From: Owenia fusiformis
Lineage: Eukaryota; Annelida; Polychaeta; Sabellida; Oweniidae
Reading direction: 5' to 3'
Assembly (NCBI GenBank): GCA_903813345.2
Contig: CAIIXF020000005.1
Coordinates: forward strand, 8,869,375 to 8,933,374
Length of the DNA stretch: 64,000 bases
Below the pieces are notes generated by a model. That model was not told the origin of the DNA. It saw nothing but the letters and a program-made list of their open reading frames with translations, and ran no database searches. Position numbers and translations under genes: made by a program. Below, in pieces: positions 56,986 to 64,000 of the stretch (position 1 is its first letter; the number at the start of each line of letters is the position of its first letter).

Positions 56986-57627
56986 TGTGTGTGATTTAAC
57001 AACGTTCATGTGCAGTATTACCCTTCAGAAGACCTAGACATGTCTTCACTCTTTAAATTAAAGACAATTATTCCATCCAGCCTTTATCCAATCAGATTAT
57101 GCAGTCATAAAAGTATTCACACATTTTCTTTCTATAAGTAGCCAATATTAATTTCAGATTCAAACTTCCATAAAAGGCCATTAAGATATTGAGCTCATTA
57201 AGATTGTGTCATCATCAAAATTATCTGTGATAGTCAAAGGATCATATGCGTAGTGAACAGGAGTGCAATATTAAACCTGGAAAATATAAATGAAACAAAA
57301 CCGAAACAAAACCGAAACAAGTGTTTTTTTAAATATATACAAAATTTTATATTCATAATATGAAGCTAAAATGTGTATTACATGCATATATGTACAAGTC
57401 AGTGAGCTACATTGTTCTTTGTTGATACATTGTTGATGCAGGTTCACTCTTGTCAGTATCAATGCAATGTACACAGCACAGGGTTGGGATTAATCTTTAC
57501 ACCAGTGTTTGTTTTGACAGAATATTGAATTAACATACACTCTCCTTATCTGTCCGAAACAGATGACCGAGTACACTTTAAAAATATTAATACTGTAATC
57601 TTTTTCATGAATCCTTTCAGGTAGGAT

Positions 57628-57792
57628 AGAACAGTAAAACCTGTTGAAGTTGAGCACTGTTGGTACCTTTAAAAAGTGTTCCACTTGGGAGGCGTTCCAC
57701 ATATAGAGTTTCATTTAACATTAAGTCAGTTGGTCTTGAGACTCTGAAGACTTCCACTTACAGAGGTGTTCCACTTCACAGGTTTCACTGTA
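57628..57792. mobile_element. ACAGTAAAACCTGT MITE, copy 3
   Basis: ACAGTAAAACCTGTTGAAGT and CACAGGTTTCACTGTA face each other around AGTGTTCCACTTGGGAGG-type motifs. It lies between the convergent AP5B1 and contactin 3' ends (56986-57996), which hold nothing else I can support. Confidence 0.65.
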
Positions 57793-57996
57793 ATACTATT
57801 TCAACTGAATATTATGTTCAGATGTATCAGATCCTTAGATGATTATATCTGTAGATCTACTTCCTTGGATCTATTTCTCAAATGTATTGAGACAGTCGAT
57901 CGTGAAATGTATTACCATAATTAAAATACAGGCATTGGTCTTTGATAGTTTGTTTTCTAGAAATGGGGCCCTGCATAATATACATTTCTACTGTCA

Positions 57997-58082
57997 TCAG
58001 AAAATTGTGTGTACTATTGTCCATATTGCAGTTAATGTCCACACATATATTGTTGGAGAATGGTGCAGTTTTGAGCTTCCAC
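57997..58082 (-). other. GPI-anchor signal exon of contactin
   Basis: The last exon reads SGSSK, a short polar spacer, then WTLTAIWTIVHTIF to the stop. A small-residue omega site (Ser-Gly-Ser) followed by a hydrophobic C-terminal end matches the GPI-attachment rule. The phase (A from the previous exon plus GT) fits. Confidence 0.75.
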
Positions 58083-61000
58083 CTATAATATAAATATGAA
58101 TTTCAACAATTATATTTTTAGAATGTATTTATAAAAGCCTCTTGTGCTTTAAAAAATTGACACAGGCGAGGATAGATTGACTATACATTAGAGGTATCAC
58201 AGAATGTCTGGAAAGGGACTTTCTATGATATCAAATGGTCCATGTGCAAATGCAAAATCTGAATCTTATGTTGTTTGCATTTTGACTGATCTAACCCACT
58301 TTTGTTTGAAAAACTTTTTTTTTATTTAGAAATTCAATATTAATTATGGTACTTACTCATGAAGAAAGTGATTGTTGGTCCACTCATTGCCCCGTCGCCT
58401 CCTCTGCTGTAGGCTGATACCCTTAGGTTGTATCTGATCCCTGGGGACAGGTTAGCGAGTATCCCCTCAACATGTCTGCCTGCGTCAACCTCCAGAGCGC
58501 TTCGTACATGCTGACTGTCTCGCCAATACTTCATCTTTGTTGAAATTAAGATTAGGTTTTTATAATGTGACTAGTGAAACTTGTCATATACATATATGTA
58601 TTACCCAATAAGTGTCACTTATTTGATATAGTCATTCTGGGTGAATTTTCATCGATGATCGACATTCCAGGATATTTTGATTTGCAGAATATTACTACAA
58701 TCCTAATTGTTCAGTAAACTGAAAACAATATCCCTGAAATTGACATCATTTATTGACCTTAGAATATTTTATTTTTAAAAATCCAAGCTGAACAAGAAAT
58801 CAATCTCTAGCGAACCTATCAATAACAATCTATTTGTGGAAATGTAACACATATTCTGTCTCACCTTGTAGCCTTCTACAGGCTCTTGTGTCTGGTCTGT
58901 CATGACACCTCTCCACCAGACTTTCAGTGCAGTGTTGTTCAACACAGCAAAGTTAACCTCCTCAGGGTACTCAACAGGAGCTGGAAATGCAAAATATACT
59001 TATGGAAAGTTAATCTCTTCAGGGTATATCATTGGAAAGTACATATATATGCAATATATACCATCGGCAAGTTAACATCATAGTACTCAAGAGGAGCTTG
59101 GAATGCAATATATACATAATGGAAAGTTAATCTCTTCAGGGTATATCATTGGAAGGTATATGCAATATATACCATTGGAAAGTTAACTTCCTCAGGGTAC
59201 TCAAGGAGCTGGAAATGCAATATATACCATTGCAAAGTTAATCTCCTTTTTTATTTATTTTTTTAATAATCATTTATATCATATATTATTGTATATATTA
59301 AACATACAATAATACAATAGTAAAGTTTGACTAGGTTACAAGTAACATTATTGTCAAACTGAGTTATTCTCCTCAGGATACTCATAGGAACTTAAAATGC
59401 AATATATACCATTGGAAAGTGGAAGTAACCACCCTTGCCAGAAACCAACTGAAAAATCCTACTTGTAAACTTAGTACAAAACATATGAAATGGTACATAC
59501 CCTTTCTCAGTGTTCTTTGCTTGAAGTTTGCACTTTTTGGTCCATACCCTGCTGAGTTAAACACTTGTACATTTGTCCAGTAATTTGTGAAAGGCCAGAG
59601 GCCAATGATCATCCCACAGTCCATCTGACCGTACAAGTTCTGCTGAATTGACATCTCTTCTGTCTCTTTTCCTTCTATCCAATAGTTGATCTGAAACATA
59701 ATATAACCCTTTGAATTTGACTGACTCTATTTAAAAGATACTTTTCTCATAGTTCACAAGAATCTGCACTCAGGATAATTACAGTTCACTAAGGATATTT
59801 CTTTCAATACAAGGTGTCCCAGCATATGTTTTTAATCACAAAGTTTTCTGGTCGAACTGTGTTTTAAAGGATGATGCATATACCCCATATCCAAATATTG
59901 CATATCTACCCCATATCCCAATATTGCATATTTACCCCATATCCCAATAATGTGATATTTACCCCATATCCTAATACTAGTATTTCATATTCATCCCATA
60001 TTCCAATATTGCATATATACCCCATATCCCAATATTGCATATTTACCCCATATCCCAATAATGTGATATTTACCCCATATCCTAATACTAGTATTTCATA
60101 TTCATCCCATATTCCAATATTGCATATATACCCCATATCCCAATATTGCATATTTACCCCATATCCTAATATTGCATATCTACCCCATATCCCAAAATTG
60201 CATATTTACCCCATATCCTAATATTCTTCCCCTTGTAGTGTCTCTACCAGGTTCAATGTGTTGCCAACAAACATACAGAGCAGTAGAGTTGTACTGGATA
60301 GCACGCAGATCAACAGGCATTACAGTTGGAACTGCAAATGAAATATATATTAACTTGTCATCACTTTCATTGGCCCCATATCCCACATCTCATAATAATA
60401 AAATAGTCCGGGAGTTTAAACATTGAGTATATTGAAGGTAATGATTTTCCAGACTGGACAACATGTACAACCGGAGGCTCAGGAATATGATATGACAATG
60501 TTAAGATGTTAAAATATGGCATTCTTGGTCCTGAATGTAGTCTAGCTACAAGCCACTGTGACCCCCATCCACCCTCCCACTACTTGACTACACAGGTATG
60601 AAAACTTCTCACTTAGGAACGGGTGTGTAGTTTGGGGCACAAAGGCTTGTAGCTGGACTAGCCTGAATGTTTAACTGATGAGCGAACATCATAACATACT
60701 GTGTTCTGCTGAATATATTGTCACCCATTCCCCTTTAGGTCCCATGCCTATATCATTGAATGCTGTTACAGAGACATTGTACAACAAGTAGAACAGATCC
60801 TCGCCAATAGTGTGGGTGTATTTCTTCGCTGTGCCCATTATTATTGCCTGAAATATATTGTGAATACAAGATATCATTGAACTCTTGAATCACAAAACAT
60901 TATAAAATGTGTATAACCCATAACTAAAAGAATTGTAAATAAAATAAAATTGTGCAATGCATTTTCTGCAAATATTGGAACTACATTAGTGAAAAGTCTT

Positions 61001-63630
61001 GAAGTTGCACTTGATAAGTGATAATAATAAGGTATTTTTAATTGCCCAATTCAGTTTATGGTAATTCAGTACATCTAAAATAATTTTTTTTATTTAAGCA
61101 TTCTGATACTCAGGCCATCTCTGCCTTGTTAAGAACTTAGAAAAAGTGAATAATGGAAAACTGTATTCTTACAATGTTGTCTAATATAAGCATTGTTTAT
61201 GAATCTTCAGAAATAAATAATTATATGAAAATCAGGCTTTGAATTTGCAGGCACGTCAGGGAAATCATATGACGTTTGCCTTAAACAGAAACTTACTGAT
61301 TCATTCGATTGAGACTGCTGCAAGTCCATCCACTCCACTTTATAACCTATTCCCGGACCATTGAATTCATTTGGTTTTAAAGGCTAAATAATATGATGCA
61401 TGAAAAGTTTATATTAAATATAAAAATGTTAAAGGCATATGAGGGCATTTATAATGGATTAAATGTTGTAAAATATTGTATCTATTTCTATCATGAAGAC
61501 TACTGACTTTTTAATCATTTATTGTTTTGAAACAGTTTTAAAAATCATTTTAGGAATTGCACTTGGGGCTGCCATTTTGAAAATATTTTTCCATAAAATA
61601 TTTTTTTGGCATAGCTTTCCTTTAATTGCCCATTTCCTTTTCTTTAAATTCATTAAAGTATCCAAGTCCCTGTAGAAGACTTACATCCCATACAATCTCC
61701 AGTGTGCCTACTTTTCCCCAGCCTTGCCTTATGTTGCCTGGTACTTGCATAGGTGCAGTTGAAGAAGTTGTGATTTCAACTACAACAAAAACAACAGTTG
61801 TGATCTCAACTACAACAAAAACAACAGTTGTGATCTCAACTACAACAAAAACAACAGTTGTGATCTCAATTACAACAAAAACAGCAGCTGTGATCTCAAT
61901 TACAACAAAAATCAACAGCTGTGATCTCAGCTACGACAAAAATCAACAGCTGTTGTGGATTAAGAAAGTCTATCCAAAAAGAAAATTAATGATGTTTTGT
62001 TCACCTGATTGTGTACTTGGTTCCCCTGTGCCCAGTTCATTCTCTGACCTAGCCCTGAATCTGTATCTAGACCAGGGGGAGAGGCCAGTCACCGTAGTAA
62101 CACATCTGACTTTTGGGTCATAAATACAACGAACATCTAGAAATAACAGCATGGTAAAGCACAGTACAGTGCAGTGCTATTCAAATATAAGTGTTGTGCA
62201 ATGCAATACAGTATAGCGCAGTGTAGTGTAGTGTAGTGTAGTGTAGTGTAGTGTTATGCAGTACCATACTTGGGCCCTTATATAGTATTAGTGTTATAGG
62301 CATTAACAACGCCATGTCATTTATATGGTTATGTTTATGAAAGGATTGTACTTGCCCTTTTGTACTCTTATTTATAAACATTTTTCATATTTTTTATGTT
62401 GAAAAATGTTGATACAATTAGTAGCTATGATGCTTATACTTAAATACCTACTTGTTTTCACAACTGCCCAGTAGTTGAGATGGTAGTTCAAGGCTTCGAT
62501 AACATGAGATGTGATGGGTCTGCCATTGGGGAAACCACTGTAGAAGCTGACCCGTATGGATGTGGCTGTGATCTGGTCTACCTTCACCCCTGTTGGCTGC
62601 ATGGGTGGACCTGGAGTGGGTAGCATTGAGGGTGAATAATTGAATTATAGTTTGATATTATGTTTCATGTTATTGGAAATGATGATAGATTTGGTTTTGT
62701 ATTGATGTGGTCACTTGTGCTTCTCACTTGTTTATGTTTTTTGTGTGTTTTTTTATTGTTTAAAACTTTAATGTACGTTTTAATGTACAAATCTGATCAT
62801 CCTGGGGAAGAGGAACTTAACTTAAAGAACTTAAATTGCACATTTTGACATATAGCTTTTCATAATGTAATATAATGTTACTTAGTACGATTTAAAATCA
62901 ACTTTCATCAAAATCAAAATGGCAAACTGGCACTTTAAGAGATTAATATACCTATTACTGTCAGCTCTGCTTTGGACTCAACAGAGTCAACCTGTGTTTC
63001 AACCATACATGTATAAGTGCCTTGGTGGTGAATCTTTGTCCTCTTTATGAACAGGCCCCCTCTGTATGTCCCATTATACTGAAATGAGCATTAATGCAAT
63101 TTAAAGGGTCAACAAAGATTAAAACTGAGCATATGATTGCAAATAAATTAACCTTTATTTGCTCTAATCATTCTATTTCATGCCTAGTATATTTAACAAA
63201 AAGTCATACAGTTCTAATTTAATTTCAAGACAGACCTTTGATTTTTAATGTTATCTGGCAAAAAATGAAAAAGTGGACTTCCAGTTTTTAATTATTATTG
63301 ATTCAACTTTTCTACATTTTAGATCTTATATAACTAAAATTGTTCCATTTTATGATGTAAAAGTAATAACTCCTTTGATTCCAAGAATATTTCTCTAAAC
63401 TGAAATTAAAGTACTAAACTATATACACTGTATGTTCTTATCAATAAAGAAGCATTAAAATACCCTAGCAAATTCTTTCCACTCCTTTTCAAGGTTGATT
63501 CTAATATCATTGTGCTTCCAAATGTAAGTAAAATCAAGCTTTCTGTTAACAGAGGCCTCACAATGGAGATAAGATGTCATGTTTTCCACAACTTGTAGAC
63601 CCATTGGCCCAGTTGGTATGGTGGAACGGG
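57997..63630 (-). CDS. CNTN: Contactin ortholog, 3' half (5' end outside window)
   Basis: Contactins are GPI-anchored neuronal and septate-junction adhesion proteins with Ig and fibronectin III domains. Twelve exons in phase: 63630-63464, 63078-62952, 62610-62452, 62136-62005, 61779-61685, 61383-61297, 60847-60700, 60331-60210, 59690-59501, 58980-58865, 58534-58357, 58082-57997. The first two encode the last Ig domain (YLHCEAS ... GTYTCMVET). Then come four FN3 domains: GPPMQPTGVKVDQITATSIR with LSPWSRYRFRARSENELGTG; APMQVPGNIRQGWG with NGPGIGYKVEW; MPVDLRAIQYNST with FQINYW-like GINYWIEG; APVEYPEEVNFAV with YWRDSQHVRS and LRVSAYS. The last exon encodes SGSSKLHHSP plus a hydrophobic tail to the stop, a GPI signal. 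Invertebrate contactins have extra N-terminal domains, beyond this window. Three junctions (exons 5, 8 and 10 of this list) lie in tandem repeats. Confidence 0.88.
58935..59420 (-). repeat. Degenerate repeats of the contactin exon 10 acceptor
   Basis: GCATTTCCAGCTCC followed by GAGTACCCTGAGGA and GTTAACTTT, the acceptor and first codons of the exon at 58980-58865, recur in altered form near 59071-59110, 59170-59225 and 59365-59410, separated by TATATTGCAT and CAATGGTATAT segments. Confidence 0.65.
59875..60230 (-). repeat. Minisatellite over the contactin exon 8 donor
   Basis: About 14 units of 23-27 bp contain GGGATATGGGGTAAATATGC on the minus strand. A higher-order block of about 110 bp is present twice (about 59930-60037 and 60040-60147). 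The real exon ends at 60210 with GGATATGGG|GTAAAT, the first unit of the array. Confidence 0.85.
60536..60664. repeat. Small inverted repeat
   Basis: TAGTCTAGCTACAAGCC and GGCTTGTAGCTGGACTAG face each other around about 95 bp. A non-coding MITE-like element in contactin intron 7. Confidence 0.55.
61771..61955 (-). repeat. 30-bp tandem repeat over the contactin exon 5 acceptor
   Basis: Six units read TTGTTTTTGTTGTAGTTGAG plus ATCACAACTG on the minus strand. The real exon starts at 61779 in the last unit. Four units keep the TAG acceptor; two read TAAT instead. The unit is ten codons long and open in the exon's frame (VEITTVVFVV). Confidence 0.9.
62216..62255 (+). repeat. GTGTA microsatellite
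   Basis: GTAGTGTAGTGTAGTGTAGT-type repeats, about seven units of five bases, in contactin intron 3. Confidence 0.85.
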
Positions 63631-64000
63631 CTGAAATCAACCATTACATTTTACAACATTTTCTTTATAATAAGTGTGATATAAATATTGAATGTTAATT
63701 TACTAAACAATGAATGAATTTCAAAGGAATTGACTTGAAACATTGTCACTGTTTTAGAATCATTTTATATATCGATGCATCAAGTTATATCTAAATCAGG
63801 ATGTATCCAAGGCCAATAATGGTGCAGTTTTGTCACTTGCATTTGTGAAAAATTGACAGGATCGGGGTGGTAAAGTATAGTATATTATTATATTATAGTT
63901 ATATGTATATTATTTATTGCTATATGTTATCGGTCTGTTTCTGCTTTATATAATTTATATCAATGAAATAACTTCAAATGATTCAAATCTTCTTTTCTAT

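Noticed and set aside
57840-57960. Alternative long frame for the last contactin exon
   Set aside because: A frame shifted by one stays open longer, but only the phase that fits the previous exon gives a GPI-type hydrophobic tail and stop.
59871-60221. Plus-strand 116-residue frame of repeated HIYPISQY-type units
   Set aside because: It is the translation of the minisatellite over the contactin donor; it is on the wrong strand and has no splice or start context.
62181-62381. Minus-strand frame over the GTGTA microsatellite
   Set aside because: Low-complexity translation inside a contactin intron.

Overview
This is an AT-rich animal genome window with split genes, very long introns and dense repeats. 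Ortholog content (optineurin, ZCCHC4, AP5B1, contactin), mucin-like and TSP1/trypsin genes, and many short inverted-repeat elements suggest a lophotrochozoan, most likely a mollusc such as a bivalve. The genus cannot be told from the sequence alone. All protein names rest on my reading of translated exons and remembered family sequences; no database search was run.

Layout, left to right. (1) 295-7420, plus: the 3' part of an optineurin (OPTN) ortholog with coiled coils, a candidate LC3-interacting motif, a UBAN ubiquitin-binding coiled coil and a C-terminal zinc finger. (2) 8565-9890: a decayed mariner/Tc1-like transposon. (3) 10913-13703, plus: a Thr-rich single-pass membrane protein whose reading frame is cut by a 0.95-kb inverted-repeat transposon; the displaced last 56 codons lie at 14643-14813. 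(4) 15926-16627: the 3' end of a LINE. (5) 17330-23061, minus: a complete nine-exon ZCCHC4 gene (28S rRNA m6A methyltransferase). (6) 23342-56985, plus: a complete 21-exon AP5B1 gene (AP-5 adaptor beta subunit), head-to-head with ZCCHC4 across 280 bp. Its 13.6-kb intron 12 holds two tandem minus-strand genes for secreted TSP1/trypsin proteases. (7) 57997-63630, minus: the 3' half of a contactin gene (Ig, FN3 domains, GPI-anchor tail), convergent with AP5B1.

The most unusual content is in the introns. A 593-bp TRIM-like retroelement with tRNA-like LTRs sits nine bases inside an AP5B1 intron. A 3.9-kb foldback-type element has terminal inverted repeats made of 15-bp minisatellite arrays and a 9-bp target duplication. 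A 2.2-kb element has CAC termini and a 5-bp duplication. Tandem repeats repeatedly cover exon-intron junctions: the AP5B1 exon 3 acceptor, three contactin junctions and the OPTN exon 6 acceptor. One short element family ends within about 30 nt of acceptor sites in three genes. Several transposons are nested inside each other.

The genes do not form one pathway. OPTN and AP5B1 both act in vesicle and autophagic or endolysosomal traffic, ZCCHC4 acts in ribosome biogenesis, and contactin and the proteases act at the cell surface or outside the cell. Exon borders were chosen by consensus splice sites and phase; phases agree across every junction of the five complete or near-complete models, apart from the open 5' ends and the ZCCHC4 C-terminus.
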